Assembly (NCBI GenBank): GCA_031552535.1
Contig: JAVBMJ010000011.1
Location: forward strand, 7,593 to 71,592
Length of the DNA: 64,000 bases
Direction: 5' to 3'
Origin: JAVBMJ01 sp031552535
Lineage (GTDB): Bacteria > Bacteroidota > Bacteroidia > Bacteroidales > Rikenellaceae
This document shows, piece by piece, positions 49,037-58,455 of the stretch. The translations under genes and the position numbers were made by a program. The first letter of the stretch is position 1, and every line of letters begins with the position of its first letter. Below the pieces are notes generated by a model. It did no database searches and was not told the origin of the DNA. It saw nothing but the letters and a program-made list of their open reading frames with translations.

Positions 49037-51535
49037 TTATGGTTTTATGTGAAGGTCATGCAATATGACATACTCTTCACCGTTGCCGTCAACCGTGGGA
49101 CGAACCCGGACCGCCATGACCGGTGCAGTGGGATGCACCGTGCAGCGTCCCATCGAGAATGTCCCGGCCGGGGTGTAGGTATTACCGTCGTAGCTCAATT
49201 CCACACATCCCCGGGTGATTATATTACGTTGCAGGAACCCGAAGCCGGTCACCACCTCCATACTGCTACATTTCACAGGTCGCTCGAAGGTATAGAGGAA
49301 CCAGTCTTTCTTCCGTGGCGTGGTATAGGTCACGAACCATGACCCCATCCTGTAATCAGCCGCATAAGACAACCTCGAATGCCTTACCGGTGGCAACGAG
49401 CTGGTGAACGTAACCTTGGGCTGGACGTAAGGAGAACGCCACATCTCCACCTTGACATCCACCGGCATGGTACCGCTGTTTTTGATCTCCACCTTGAGTA
49501 CGCCCTTGCGTGAAACCGCATCGGCCAGGAAACTCTCGTAACGCTCGGGGCGAAGACGGGTGGCGCTTGCGACGACCGTGCGCTTCACATCGCCCGCCTC
49601 GATGATCATCGAACGTAATGTCACGGTATTATCGGACGGGATAAACCTTACATTCCAATATCCGTCGGCATCGATAAGGCCGTCGAGCGGAATCTCGAAT
49701 ATCTTGGTCCCGGAAGCTCCGGACTTCAGGCGTACCGGCACTACCGGCTGCACGCTTTCGCCTCCGTTTCCCAGGTAGAACGCCCTGAAGCGCAGGTTCA
49801 TCATATCGCCCGTGATCCTGTCCGGCGCAAGGGGCGAGGTTATCTGCGGTTCGCTGCCATCGGTAGTGTATCGCACTTCGGCCCCGGCAAACGGAACTTT
49901 AACCTCCACCGTGCCATTCCCGTATATCGCCTCCGGAGAAAACATCCTGTATTTAATTTTCATGGCGGCCAACCTGGCCAGATGTCCCGACGTGAGGCGC
50001 CCGTAAAAGTCATTCCACTCCCGCGACTCTTCGCTGCACCACCCCACTTCGGCCAGCGCGCATGCACGCGGAAACATCTGGTACTCCACATACCACGGCG
50101 GCGAACTCAATGCAGCCTCGCACCACAGCGCCGACTCGAACCCTATGACGTTCGACGTTTGGCCGGATTTAAACCCCATCCGGTTCATTCCGAACGAATA
50201 AAGCCTCTCGGTCGACACCATCCATGCCCAGTTCAGACCCATATCGGTAGGGCTCTGTATCATGTCGATATAGAAATACTGCGACGGCATCACCACCGTG
50301 GGATAGCCGTTAGCCGCAGCTTTCAGGCTCTTGCCCACGTCCTGCCAGCCGTAGACCCTGCTACCCTTCGAAAGTTTACCGCTTTCAGCAGCTTCGTCCC
50401 ACACGGCCATCGTGCGTCCGTACTTATTCAATATCCGCTCCATCCGGGCCATGAAATGGTCGGTGATCTGATCCAGCGCCTTGCCTGATCCCTTTTTTAC
50501 CAGCCTGGCGCAGTCGGGGCATGCTTCCCACTGCCCGGGATCGACCTCGTCGCCGCCAATGTGGATCACCTTCGACGGGAAAAGGGCGCATATTTCGCCT
50601 ATCACAGCGTCCAGCATCGCATAGTTCGACTCCTTCGATACACACCACACATTGCGAAAGTCGTATCCCGCGGCCGTAGAGTCGACTTTGCCTCCGCACA
50701 ATATCCCAGGGTAGATCCTTGCCGCCGCACGGCTGTGACCCGGCAGGTCTATCTCCGGTATGATCTCTATATTACGGAAGCGTGCATATTCAACCACCTC
50801 GCGTATCTCGTCCTGGGTATAGTAACCACCATATCTGGCATCCCAACTGCCGTAAATCGCTTTCACCGGCAAGTCGCTACCGCGGAACCCGCCGCGGCGG
50901 GCCAGGTCGGGATAACTCTTTATCTCTACACGCCAACCCTCGTCATCGGCCAGGTGCCAGTGGAAATGGTTGATTTTATGGTGCGAAAGTTTATCGATCA
51001 GGCGAATCACCCCATCCTTGCCCGTGAAGGTCCGCGCCACGTCGAGCATTATCGAGCGGTATGGAAACGCGGGATAATCCTCTATCGAAGTGCACGCTAC
51101 GACGGGCATCTGCCCCGGTTCTTTGCTGTAAACCGTAGAAGGCATCAGTTGCAGCAACGTTTGTATAGCGTAAAAGAGTCCGGCCCTGTCTACCCCGGCA
51201 AGAGTCACCGAGGACGGAGCGACATCCACCCTGTAACCTTCGGCAGGAAGTCCCATTGCCGGATCTATAGACAACAGAATAAAATTGGCCGCAGGAGCCT
51301 TATCCACTACCGGCAAAGTTTTACCCACGGCCGGAGCCATATACTCATTGAGATAACCGGCCAAATCCGCAGCCTGTCCCGTTGCCACTATGACCATTTG
51401 CGGGTTGATCGAAACCGACCCCTCGCCCGGAACCTCCCTGACCGGTTTTGGTACGAGATTGCTTCCTTCGCCGCGGGCGGTTACCCCTGACGATAACATA
51501 ACTCCCACAACCAATGCTAATTTCAGATACTTCAT
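49037..51535 (-). CDS. Beta-N-acetylhexosaminidase, GH20
   Basis: The start at 51535 (MKYLKLALVVGVML) gives a signal peptide and 832 residues. A GH20 N-terminal domain 2 precedes the TIM barrel (YRSIMLDVARTFTGK, HHKINHFHWHLADDEGWR). The catalytic Asp-Glu pair is in VIHIGGDEVDPGQWE. Later parts contain a chitobiase-like domain (EVRYTTDGSEP) and a discoidin-like tail. It removes terminal beta-GlcNAc or GalNAc from glycans in the periplasm. The namZ neighbour suggests cell-wall disaccharides as one substrate, though host glycans are equally possible. It lies 19 bp after namZ. Confidence 0.93.
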   Translation of the reverse strand: MKYLKLALVVGVMLSSGVTARGEGSNLVPKPVREVPGEGSVSINPQMVIVATGQAADLAGYLNEYMAPAVGKTLPVVDKAPAANFILLSIDPAMGLPAEGYRVDVAPSSVTLAGVDRAGLFYAIQTLLQLMPSTVYSKEPGQMPVVACTSIEDYPAFPYRSIMLDVARTFTGKDGVIRLIDKLSHHKINHFHWHLADDEGWRVEIKSYPDLARRGGFRGSDLPVKAIYGSWDARYGGYYTQDEIREVVEYARFRNIEIIPEIDLPGHSRAAARIYPGILCGGKVDSTAAGYDFRNVWCVSKESNYAMLDAVIGEICALFPSKVIHIGGDEVDPGQWEACPDCARLVKKGSGKALDQITDHFMARMERILNKYGRTMAVWDEAAESGKLSKGSRVYGWQDVGKSLKAAANGYPTVVMPSQYFYIDMIQSPTDMGLNWAWMVSTERLYSFGMNRMGFKSGQTSNVIGFESALWCEAALSSPPWYVEYQMFPRACALAEVGWCSEESREWNDFYGRLTSGHLARLAAMKIKYRMFSPEAIYGNGTVEVKVPFAGAEVRYTTDGSEPQITSPLAPDRITGDMMNLRFRAFYLGNGGESVQPVVPVRLKSGASGTKIFEIPLDGLIDADGYWNVRFIPSDNTVTLRSMIIEAGDVKRTVVASATRLRPERYESFLADAVSRKGVLKVEIKNSGTMPVDVKVEMWRSPYVQPKVTFTSSLPPVRHSRLSYAADYRMGSWFVTYTTPRKKDWFLYTFERPVKCSSMEVVTGFGFLQRNIITRGCVELSYDGNTYTPAGTFSMGRCTVHPTAPVMAVRVRPTVDGNGEEYVILHDLHIKP

Positions 51536-51554
51536 TATTCTGTGATTATTGTTT

Positions 51555-52718
51555 TTACTCTTCGTAAAGCAGATATGGACGGCGTTTTGTTTTGAATGCC
51601 TCCACATCTCCGTGCCATAGTCCCCTGATCTCGGCGGCAGTGCAGCCCTCCCGTATCAACTCTCTGACATATCCTACTCCGATCAGTTTTTCGAACATGG
51701 GCGTAAAGAATTTATCGCCCATACCCGTCGCGTCGTAAGCCTCGATCAGCCAACCCAGGTCTATGCCATAACCGGTGATCTCATCATCGGAAGGTTCGTT
51801 ACGCAGATCGCGGCCAAAACATTTCACATCCTTCAGCGGAGGATTTTTGGCTCCAGGCAAACCGTGGGGCGTAAATACGAACGGGTAGCCCTTCATCGCC
51901 GGATGGCCGAACACCTGGAACGGGAATGCCGTCCCGCGACCTATGCTTACGGGCGTACCCTCGAAATAACACAACGACGGATAAAGGTAAACAGCCCTCA
52001 GGTTCGGCAGGTTCGGCGACGGGGCGACATCGATCTCAGTCCGCGTCCGGTGCGTGTAATTAAGGCATGGCACTACCGTCAGGTCACACTTTGCACCCCC
52101 CTCCAACCACCCTTCGCCATTTATCATCCGTGCCAATTCGCCCAATGTCATCCCATGTACGACAGGTATGGGATGCATCCCCACAAACGAGCGGTAACGT
52201 TGTTCGATCACCGGCCCGTCGACATAAAAACCGTTGGGATTCGGACGGTCCAGTACCACGAAACGTACTCCATTTTCGGCACAAGACTCCATAACCAGGT
52301 GCATCGTCGAGAGGTAGGTGTAAAACCTCACCCCTACGTCCTGAATGTCGAAAACCACGACGTCTACTTTTGCAATATCCTCTTTCTTCGGTTTGCGCGA
52401 AGCTCCATATAACGACACCACCGGTAAACCGGTAGCCTTGTCGGTATATCCCGCCACCTTCTCCCCGGCATCGGCTCCGCCGCGGAATCCGTGTTCCGGG
52501 GCAAAAACCACTCGGACATCGACACCCCACCGCAACAACGTATCGACTATATGCGTTGCACCCACAATGCCTGTATGGTTTGTCACCACTCCCACCTTCG
52601 CCCCCTTCAAAAGCGGCAGATAGACATCTGTCCGCATATCGCCTGCGATAACGCCGGTCCCGTACGCAACCAGCACCGGCGTAAGCGATAACAGTAAAAC
52701 TGCGACGATCCTTCTCAT
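51555..52718 (-). CDS. namZ: NamZ-like exo-beta-N-acetylmuramidase (DUF1343)
   Basis: The 387-residue protein has a signal peptide and the DUF1343 motifs VGVVTNHTGI, FAPEHGFRGGADAGE, VVFDIQDVGVRFYTY, DRPNPNG and VVHGMTLGELA. DUF1343 proteins such as Bacillus YbbC/NamZ remove terminal MurNAc from peptidoglycan fragments. A periplasmic location fits muropeptide processing. Its start codon overlaps the glmS stop (ATGA, 52715-52718), and the hexosaminidase follows, so all are in one transcript. Confidence 0.9.
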   Translation of the reverse strand: MRRIVAVLLLSLTPVLVAYGTGVIAGDMRTDVYLPLLKGAKVGVVTNHTGIVGATHIVDTLLRWGVDVRVVFAPEHGFRGGADAGEKVAGYTDKATGLPVVSLYGASRKPKKEDIAKVDVVVFDIQDVGVRFYTYLSTMHLVMESCAENGVRFVVLDRPNPNGFYVDGPVIEQRYRSFVGMHPIPVVHGMTLGELARMINGEGWLEGGAKCDLTVVPCLNYTHRTRTEIDVAPSPNLPNLRAVYLYPSLCYFEGTPVSIGRGTAFPFQVFGHPAMKGYPFVFTPHGLPGAKNPPLKDVKCFGRDLRNEPSDDEITGYGIDLGWLIEAYDATGMGDKFFTPMFEKLIGVGYVRELIREGCTAAEIRGLWHGDVEAFKTKRRPYLLYEE

Positions 52719-54559
52719 TCCACTGTCACTGATTTAGCCAGGTTACGCGGCTGGTCCACATCACGCCCTTTGTTGACGGCGATATAGTAAGCGAGCAACT
52801 GCAACGGGACCGATACCAGAACCGGCGACAGACACTCCACAGTAGAGGGCACCGGGATGCAGTAGTCGGCTATGCGGCTGACATTGGCATCGCCCTCGGT
52901 GACGATGGCCATGACGCGTCCGCCACGAGCCTTGATCTCCTGAATGTTGCTCACCGTCTTTTCATAAACACTGTCAGAGGTAGCGATAACCACTGTAGGC
53001 ATTTCATTGTCTATTAATGCTATAGGACCATGCTTCATCTCGGCGGCAGGGTATCCTTCTGCGTGGATATACGATATTTCCTTCAATTTCAATGCTCCCT
53101 CCAACGCTGCAGGATAGTTGTAGCCACGGCCCAGATAAAGGAAATTATGCGCATAGGTAAATATCTTCGACAGGTCGCCTATACGGGCGTCGAGTTTGAG
53201 CACTTGTTCTATCTGCGAAGGCAGTTTTTGAAGGTGCGACACCACATTTACAAAATCGGACTCCGTCATCGTACCCTTCTCCCGCGCTATCGTGAGCGCA
53301 AGCATCGCCAAAACCGTGACCTGGCCGGTAAACGCCTTGGTCGAAGCCACACCTATCTCGGGCCCCACATGTATATACGCCCCTGAATCGGTGGCGCGCG
53401 CTATCGAAGAACCGACGACATTGCATATGCCGAATATAAACGCCCCCCGGGACCTGGCGAGTTCCACTGCGGCCAGAGTGTCGGCCGTTTCGCCCGACTG
53501 CGAAACAGCAATGACAATGTCATCCTTGTCGATAACAGGATTACGGTAGCGGAACTCTGAAGCATACTCCACCTCGACCGGAATACGGCACATCTCCTCG
53601 ATGAGGTACATCCCTATCAGCGAAGCATGCCACGACGTGCCGCAAGCGACGATGATTATCCGTTTGGCCCCCAGAAAGCGCTCACGGTTGTCCAGAACCC
53701 CCGACAGCACGACATTCGTCCCCTCGACATTGATCCTTCCCCGGATACAGTCTGTGATCGTGCGCGGCTGTTCATAAATCTCCTTGAGCATGAAATGTGG
53801 AAATCCGCCCCTCTCCAACTGGCTTATGGTCATGGCCAGTTTCTTTATATCGAGTTCGCTCTCCGCATTATTCAGATCGACCACCCTCAACGGCTTGTTG
53901 CGATTAATGATAGCCACCTCCCCATCCTGAAGATAGACCACACGGTCGGAGTATTCCACTATGGGCGTTGCATCCGAAGCGAGAAAATATTCGTTGTCGC
54001 CGATGCCGACAACAAGAGGACTGCTCTTACGCGCTGCGATTATTTCGTCGGTGTTCGATTTTTCGATCACCGCGATGGCATAAGCCCCCACCACCTCGCG
54101 CAAGGCAAGTTGTACCGCCTCGATCAGCGTACAGTCGTTCGTATGACGGATATACTCTATAAGCTGAACCAACACCTCGGTATCGGTGCTGCTACGGAAA
54201 GAATAACCGTTCTCAATCAGCGCCTCCTTCAATACCGTATGGTTTTCTATAATCCCGTTATGGATCAGAGCCAGCGTTTCGGTTTCGGAGTAATGGGGAT
54301 GTGCGTTTTCGTTATTCGGCTCCCCGTGGGTAGCCCACCGTGTGTGGGCTATGCCTATATGGCCGCTTATGTCTTTGTTTTTTATAAAACTTTCCAGGTC
54401 GGCGACCTTGCCTTTGCATTTATAGACATTGAGGCCCCCCCCCGGCTCTACCAGGGCCACTCCCGCGCTGTCGTATCCCCGGTACTCAAGCCTGCGGAGA
54501 CCTTTTACAAGAATGGGATACGCCTCGCGCCATCCCACGTAACCTACTATCCCGCACAT
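52715..54559 (-). CDS. glmS: Glutamine-fructose-6-phosphate aminotransferase
   Basis: The start is fixed at 54559 because mature GlmS begins with Cys2 (MCGIVGYVG), the nucleophile of the glutaminase domain. The open frame continues 95 codons further upstream, but those codons run through the promoter. The product has 614 residues. HTRWATHGEPN and the SIS domains (SQSGETADTL, GPEIGVASTKAFT) are present. It makes glucosamine-6-P for peptidoglycan and lipopolysaccharide. No glmS ribozyme is visible in the 27-bp leader. A run of nine C on the plus strand (54433-54441) lies in the glutaminase coding part. Confidence 0.96.
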   Translation of the reverse strand: MCGIVGYVGWREAYPILVKGLRRLEYRGYDSAGVALVEPGGGLNVYKCKGKVADLESFIKNKDISGHIGIAHTRWATHGEPNNENAHPHYSETETLALIHNGIIENHTVLKEALIENGYSFRSSTDTEVLVQLIEYIRHTNDCTLIEAVQLALREVVGAYAIAVIEKSNTDEIIAARKSSPLVVGIGDNEYFLASDATPIVEYSDRVVYLQDGEVAIINRNKPLRVVDLNNAESELDIKKLAMTISQLERGGFPHFMLKEIYEQPRTITDCIRGRINVEGTNVVLSGVLDNRERFLGAKRIIIVACGTSWHASLIGMYLIEEMCRIPVEVEYASEFRYRNPVIDKDDIVIAVSQSGETADTLAAVELARSRGAFIFGICNVVGSSIARATDSGAYIHVGPEIGVASTKAFTGQVTVLAMLALTIAREKGTMTESDFVNVVSHLQKLPSQIEQVLKLDARIGDLSKIFTYAHNFLYLGRGYNYPAALEGALKLKEISYIHAEGYPAAEMKHGPIALIDNEMPTVVIATSDSVYEKTVSNIQEIKARGGRVMAIVTEGDANVSRIADYCIPVPSTVECLSPVLVSVPLQLLAYYIAVNKGRDVDQPRNLAKSVTVE

Positions 54560-54585
54560 AATGCCGTGGTTAATTTTTAATTTTA

Positions 54586-54593
54586 CAAATATA
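54586..54593 (-). promoter_or_regulatory. -7 box (TATATTTG) for the glmS operon
   Basis: On the minus strand TATATTTG lies 26 bp upstream of the glmS ATG. The mazG -7 box on the other strand is only 21 bp away, so the two promoters overlap back to back. Confidence 0.6.
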
Positions 54594-54614
54594 AGATTTT
54601 TTCCTCTAAAATCA

Positions 54615-54622
54615 TACCTTTG
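54615..54622 (+). promoter_or_regulatory. -7 box (TACCTTTG) for mazG
   Basis: TACCTTTG matches TAnnTTTG and lies 76 bp upstream of the mazG start. The spacing to the divergent glmS box means their -33 regions interleave. Confidence 0.5.
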
Positions 54623-54698
54623 TGTGACGCAACGGGATACGGCATGCCACCGTAACAGATAGCGGGTGTCTGATATACAATACCATAGCAAATAAAAT

Positions 54699-55520
54699 AT
54701 GCATAGTAAAAAACTCGGGGCGCTGGAGCGGCTCATCGAAATAATGGAACGGTTGCGGGTGGAATGCCCCTGGGACAGGGAACAAACCTTCGAATCGCTC
54801 CGCAACAACACCATAGAAGAGACTTTCGAGTTGGTCGACGCCATTACCGCCGGCGACCGCCAGGAGATACGTAAAGAGCTGGGCGACTTATTACTGCATG
54901 TAGTGTTTTACTCAAAGATCGGCGAAGAAGAGGGCGCCTTCGACATAGCTGACGTCGCCAATGGGATATGTGACAAACTGATATATCGCCACCCCCACGT
55001 TTTTGCCCAAACCGAAGCGGAAACTGCACATGAAGTAAAACAAAATTGGGAACAACTCAAACTTTCGGAACGCAAAGAACGACGCGGAGTGTTGGCCGGC
55101 GTACCGCGTAGTCTGCCCGCCCTGGTGAAAGCTTACAGGATTGGAGAAAAAGCGGCGGCGGCCGGCTTCGACTGGAAACAGCGCCGCGATGTGTGGGATA
55201 AGGTGAACGAGGAGCTGGCCGAAGTGCTCTATGAAGCGGAGGACGGGGCTGCGGGTGATGGTGCAGATAACCACAGTAGGACTGAGGAGGAGTTCGGCGA
55301 TCTGCTGTTCGCGGTAGTCAACGCCGCACGCCTCTACGGAATCGACCCAGAGATGGCGCTCGAACGCAGCAACCAAAAATTCATAAGCCGGTTCAATTTC
55401 CTGGAGGAGCGTGTCGTATCGCAGGGGATGAAACTGAGCGAGAAGAGCCTCGAGGAGATGGATGAAATATGGTGCGAAGCCAAGCGGCTCGAACGCGGCG
55501 GGGCAAAGGCCGGGCAATAA
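54699..55520 (+). CDS. mazG: Nucleoside triphosphate pyrophosphohydrolase MazG
   Basis: The 273-residue protein has tandem MazG domains. The first contains CPWDREQTFESL, the EExxE metal motif in TIEETFEL, and KELGDLLLHVVF; the second is more degenerate (EEEFGDLLFAVVNAARL). It hydrolyses NTPs to NMP and PPi in the cytoplasm, clearing aberrant nucleotides and affecting ppGpp signalling. Its length matches full-size MazG. The gene is monocistronic and divergent from glmS. Confidence 0.94.
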   Translation: MHSKKLGALERLIEIMERLRVECPWDREQTFESLRNNTIEETFELVDAITAGDRQEIRKELGDLLLHVVFYSKIGEEEGAFDIADVANGICDKLIYRHPHVFAQTEAETAHEVKQNWEQLKLSERKERRGVLAGVPRSLPALVKAYRIGEKAAAAGFDWKQRRDVWDKVNEELAEVLYEAEDGAAGDGADNHSRTEEEFGDLLFAVVNAARLYGIDPEMALERSNQKFISRFNFLEERVVSQGMKLSEKSLEEMDEIWCEAKRLERGGAKAGQ

Positions 55521-55819
55521 CCCATACTTGAGAGTACGTTATAAAACTTGTGAAGGGAGAGGTAACGTGCGGGGAATCGGGCGGCATCCAGAGTCTGTCT
55601 GAGACAGACTCTAAAAAACTGTTTAATAATTAGAAGCTGTTTGGATTTGTTAACGAGATTATTTTATATCGTTTTGCCGGTGATTTCCCGCGGTGGGATG
55701 AGGCGAATAGCGGCCCCTGTTTAACGAATCACACCGCGGGAAAGCGCGGAAAAGAGAATAAAAGAACGAGATTAATAAATTCAAAACGGCTTCTTAATGT
55801 ACATAATTTTTCAGGGATC
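55521..55819. other. Intergenic region mazG / carbonic anhydrase with two repeats
   Basis: The 299-bp gap contains a 23-bp palindrome (AGAGTCTGTCT, one base, complement) at 55590-55612 and a 167-bp inverted-repeat element at 55630-55796. The element ends 23 bp before the next start codon. Little space is left for an independent promoter, so any promoter for the next gene may lie in the element's right end. Confidence 0.65.
55630..55796. repeat. Divergent inverted-repeat element of the same family (167 bp)
   Basis: The ends TTAGAAGCTGTTT (55630 onward) and TAAGAAGCCGTTT (complement of the right end) are imperfect inverted repeats. Extended similarity runs inward through (A)ACGAGATTA-type sequence. 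An inner perfect 12-bp pair (TTTCCCGCGGTG at 55684-55695, complement at 55732-55743) is present. The end motif matches the elements at 2818 and 30374, but the interior does not. Confidence 0.75.
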
Positions 55820-56338
55820 ATGGCTGTAATAAAAAAACTGGGCGACATGGAGCCCAAATTCGGAAAAAACTGTTTCGTGGCCGAGACTGCGGCCATAATC
55901 GGCGACGTGACGATGGGCGACGATTGCAGCATATGGTACGGGGCGGTGTTGAGGGGTGATGTGAACACCATCACGATGGGCGACAGGGTCAACGTGCAGG
56001 ACGGCGCCGTGATACACACGCTCTACAAACGTTCGCAAACCCACATAGGCAATGACGTAACTATCGGGCATAATGCCGTGGTCCACGGAGCACGGATCGA
56101 GGATAAGTGTCTTATCGGCATTAATTCGACGGTGCTCGACAACGCCGTGGTGGGTACCGGTTGCATAATTGCCGCAAATGCGTTGGTGCTGTCGAACAGC
56201 GTGCTCGAACCCAACAGTGTCTATGCCGGCATCCCTGCCAAAAAAGTCAAGGATGTTACCCCGGAGCAGCGAACCGAGATCATCGAACGCATTGCGCGCG
56301 ACTATGTGATGTACGCCTCGTGGTATAAAGAGGAGTAG
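55820..56338 (+). CDS. Gamma-class carbonic anhydrase family protein
   Basis: The 172-residue left-handed beta-helix protein has hexapeptide repeats throughout. It carries the three zinc-type His residues in GAVIHTL and IGHNAVVHGA. ENCF-like starts and the PAKKVKDV C-terminal region match the YrdA/PaaY-type gamma-CA group. These trimers may hydrate CO2, though many family members have weak or unproven activity. It is cytoplasmic. A repeat element lies directly upstream. Confidence 0.92.
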   Translation: MAVIKKLGDMEPKFGKNCFVAETAAIIGDVTMGDDCSIWYGAVLRGDVNTITMGDRVNVQDGAVIHTLYKRSQTHIGNDVTIGHNAVVHGARIEDKCLIGINSTVLDNAVVGTGCIIAANALVLSNSVLEPNSVYAGIPAKKVKDVTPEQRTEIIERIARDYVMYASWYKEE

Positions 56339-56450
56339 TCCGGGCGGGTTCTGTGAAATCTGCGACTCATTGCCTGCGGCGATGCAGGCTTGCAGTGCCT
56401 GTTCACCCGGGCAGCGACGGTTAAGGTTGTACCTGTAAAATATCTTGCGG

Positions 56451-57506
56451 ATGAAATTTCAGGGGAGATACAAGATAGGTTTTATCAACGCACTTGTTGC
56501 CGTGGCGATAAGTCTGGTGGTGAATTTTTCGTTTTTTGTATTCGCACTGATGTCGCACTCCGGGCAGGAAGGGATCCCCCGGCGGGGATGGGGAGCACCG
56601 GTGAACGACATGGGGCTTTACACCCTGCTTCAGGCGGGAGCATTCGCAGTTTTCGCATTTATTCTGCTGTGGGTGATGACGCGCAAGAACAAGAGTTACA
56701 CTGAGCGCATACTGATATGTGTGGTCATCTCCGCGCTATGTTATTTTTTCATGCCCGCCAACAATCGCGACGGGGAGATTATTTTCACCTTCGCCTCGCG
56801 CCGCCTGCTGAATCCCATGCTGACGCTGAAAGTATCGTTCACGTTGATTGTGGCTGTGCTTTACGGGAAGATTTTCGAGTTGCTCTACCAGAAGCAGCAC
56901 ATCGCTATCGAAAACGAATTGCTGCGCAATGAGAATCTGCAGACGCGCTACAATATGCTCATCAGCCAGATGAACCCCCACTTTTTTTTCAATTCGCTCA
57001 ATTCGCTTTCGATGCTGGTGCGCGGACAGCATACGGATAAGGCGTTGGAATATATCGACCGTCTGAGCGACACGTTCCGATACATCATACGCAGCGCCCA
57101 GAGCGGTTTATGTACGCTGTCGGAGGAGTTGGAATTTCTCGAAGCATATAAATATGTGCACGAGGTGCGGTACGCAGGTAAACTCTTTTTCGACGTAGAC
57201 ATATCGCCCGACATGAAAGGGCTCATGTTGCCGTCGCTGTCGTTGCAACCCCTGGTAGAGAATGCCGTAAAACACAATACGATCACCCTGGCCCGGCCGT
57301 TTCGCATCCGCATAACGGCCCGCGACGGCGTGTTGACGGTCAGCAATCCCGTGATCCCGAAGATCGACGAAGGCGACTCGACAGGCATCGGATTACGCAA
57401 CCTTGCAAGCCGTTACCTCCTGCTGACCGGCAGGGAAATCGAAGTCGACAACGACGGGAAAAATTTTACAGTCAGGCTTCCGTTGATAAAAGCAGGTGAA
57501 AAATGA
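56451..57506 (+). CDS. LytS/YpdA-type sensor histidine kinase (His_kinase, PF06580)
   Basis: With the start at 56451 the product is 351 residues. Four hydrophobic helices fill residues about 10-140. A short coiled coil then leads to the kinase core: QMNPHFFFNSLNSLSML, whose His is the phospho-acceptor, LQPLVENAVKH (N box) and STGIGLRNL (G box). Such kinases are integral membrane proteins working with LytTR response regulators. The partner is encoded next, with overlapping ATGA (57503-57506). The stimulus is unknown. Confidence 0.93.
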   Translation: MKFQGRYKIGFINALVAVAISLVVNFSFFVFALMSHSGQEGIPRRGWGAPVNDMGLYTLLQAGAFAVFAFILLWVMTRKNKSYTERILICVVISALCYFFMPANNRDGEIIFTFASRRLLNPMLTLKVSFTLIVAVLYGKIFELLYQKQHIAIENELLRNENLQTRYNMLISQMNPHFFFNSLNSLSMLVRGQHTDKALEYIDRLSDTFRYIIRSAQSGLCTLSEELEFLEAYKYVHEVRYAGKLFFDVDISPDMKGLMLPSLSLQPLVENAVKHNTITLARPFRIRITARDGVLTVSNPVIPKIDEGDSTGIGLRNLASRYLLLTGREIEVDNDGKNFTVRLPLIKAGEK

Positions 57507-58267
57507 GAGCCGTCATAGTAGAGGACGAAACCGCAGCGGCGGAAAACCTTATTGCCCTGATCAGGGAAGTAGCACCCGGCACAGATATCGCGGCCGTTCT
57601 GGAGAGTGTGGACGACAGTGTGGCGTGGCTGGCGGGCAATCCCCTACCCGATCTTATATTCATGGATATCCACCTTGCCGACGGCGACGCGTTCAGGATC
57701 TTTTCGAAAACAGAGGTGCCGGCACCGGTGATCTTTACCACCGCTTACGACCGCTATGCCCTCGAAGCATTCAAAGTCAATAGTATAGACTATCTGCTCA
57801 AGCCCATAAAGTCGGAAGAACTCCACCGCGCATTCAGGAAACTGGAATTGCTGACCGGAAGCGAGAGAAAAATCCATGCCAGCCACATAGCCGCAGCGGC
57901 TACGGCGGTGGATGAGCATATACGCAAACAGAAGACGTTCCTGGTGCATGTGAAAGACAAATTGTTGCCATTGAAGGCCAGGGAAGTGGCATTCTTTTTT
58001 ACTCTCGACGAAAAAGTCCATGCTTATACATTCGACAGCCGGCGGCTGCAGGTCGACGGATCGCTCGATTCTATAATGGGGTCGCTGGACGAAAAGGAAT
58101 TCTTCAGGGCCAATCGCCAGTTCATCGTTTCGCGCGAGGCGGTAAGGGATATTTCGGTCTGGTTCGGCAGTCGCCTTTGCATAAACCTTTGCATGGAAAC
58201 GCCCGAACGTATTATCGTCAGCAAAGCCCGGGTGCCTGAGTTCAAACGGTGGATGCGTGGAGATTAG
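57503..58267 (+). CDS. LytTR-type response regulator
   Basis: The 254-residue protein has a receiver domain (AVIVEDE acidic pocket, phospho-Asp in LIFMDIHLADG, conserved Lys in YLLKPIK). A linker and a LytTR DNA-binding domain follow (about 150-250, FLVHVKDKLLPLKAREVAFF; RANRQFIVSREAV). It is coupled to the sensor kinase by a 4-bp overlap. Targets may include nearby envelope genes such as the Spy-like gene 190 bp downstream, but this is only proximity. Confidence 0.95.
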   Translation: MRAVIVEDETAAAENLIALIREVAPGTDIAAVLESVDDSVAWLAGNPLPDLIFMDIHLADGDAFRIFSKTEVPAPVIFTTAYDRYALEAFKVNSIDYLLKPIKSEELHRAFRKLELLTGSERKIHASHIAAAATAVDEHIRKQKTFLVHVKDKLLPLKAREVAFFFTLDEKVHAYTFDSRRLQVDGSLDSIMGSLDEKEFFRANRQFIVSREAVRDISVWFGSRLCINLCMETPERIIVSKARVPEFKRWMRGD

Positions 58268-58388
58268 GGACTCCCTTCTCTATGAGTCTGCATAATTTCC
58301 GGCAACGTTTCGCCCCTCTCCGGAGGCGTTTCGCCACCTGGTTTGACCGCTTTACCGGCACAGTGTAAGCGATGGGCCATTGTGGCGT

Positions 58389-58396
58389 TAATTTTG
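58389..58396 (+). promoter_or_regulatory. -7 box (TAATTTTG) for the Spy-like gene
   Basis: TAATTTTG lies 59 bp upstream of the start codon at 58456. A separate promoter here means the Spy-like gene need not be in the two-component operon. Confidence 0.5.
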
Positions 58397-58455
58397 TAAC
58401 CGGATCAGGTATGATATACAAATCCTGATAAAACAACAATTAAAACCGGAGAGTT

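Noticed and set aside
50561..51490. 309-residue open frame antisense to the GH20 gene
   Set aside because: It is a composition-driven shadow of the GH20 coding sequence.
54433..54441. Nine-base homopolymer within glmS as a phase-variation site
   Set aside because: GlmS is normally essential for cell-wall synthesis, and the reading frame is intact. Slippage there is more likely a sequencing hazard than a switch.
53627..54580. 317-residue open frame antisense to glmS
   Set aside because: GlmS is certain on the other strand, and the antisense frame lacks gene-like composition.
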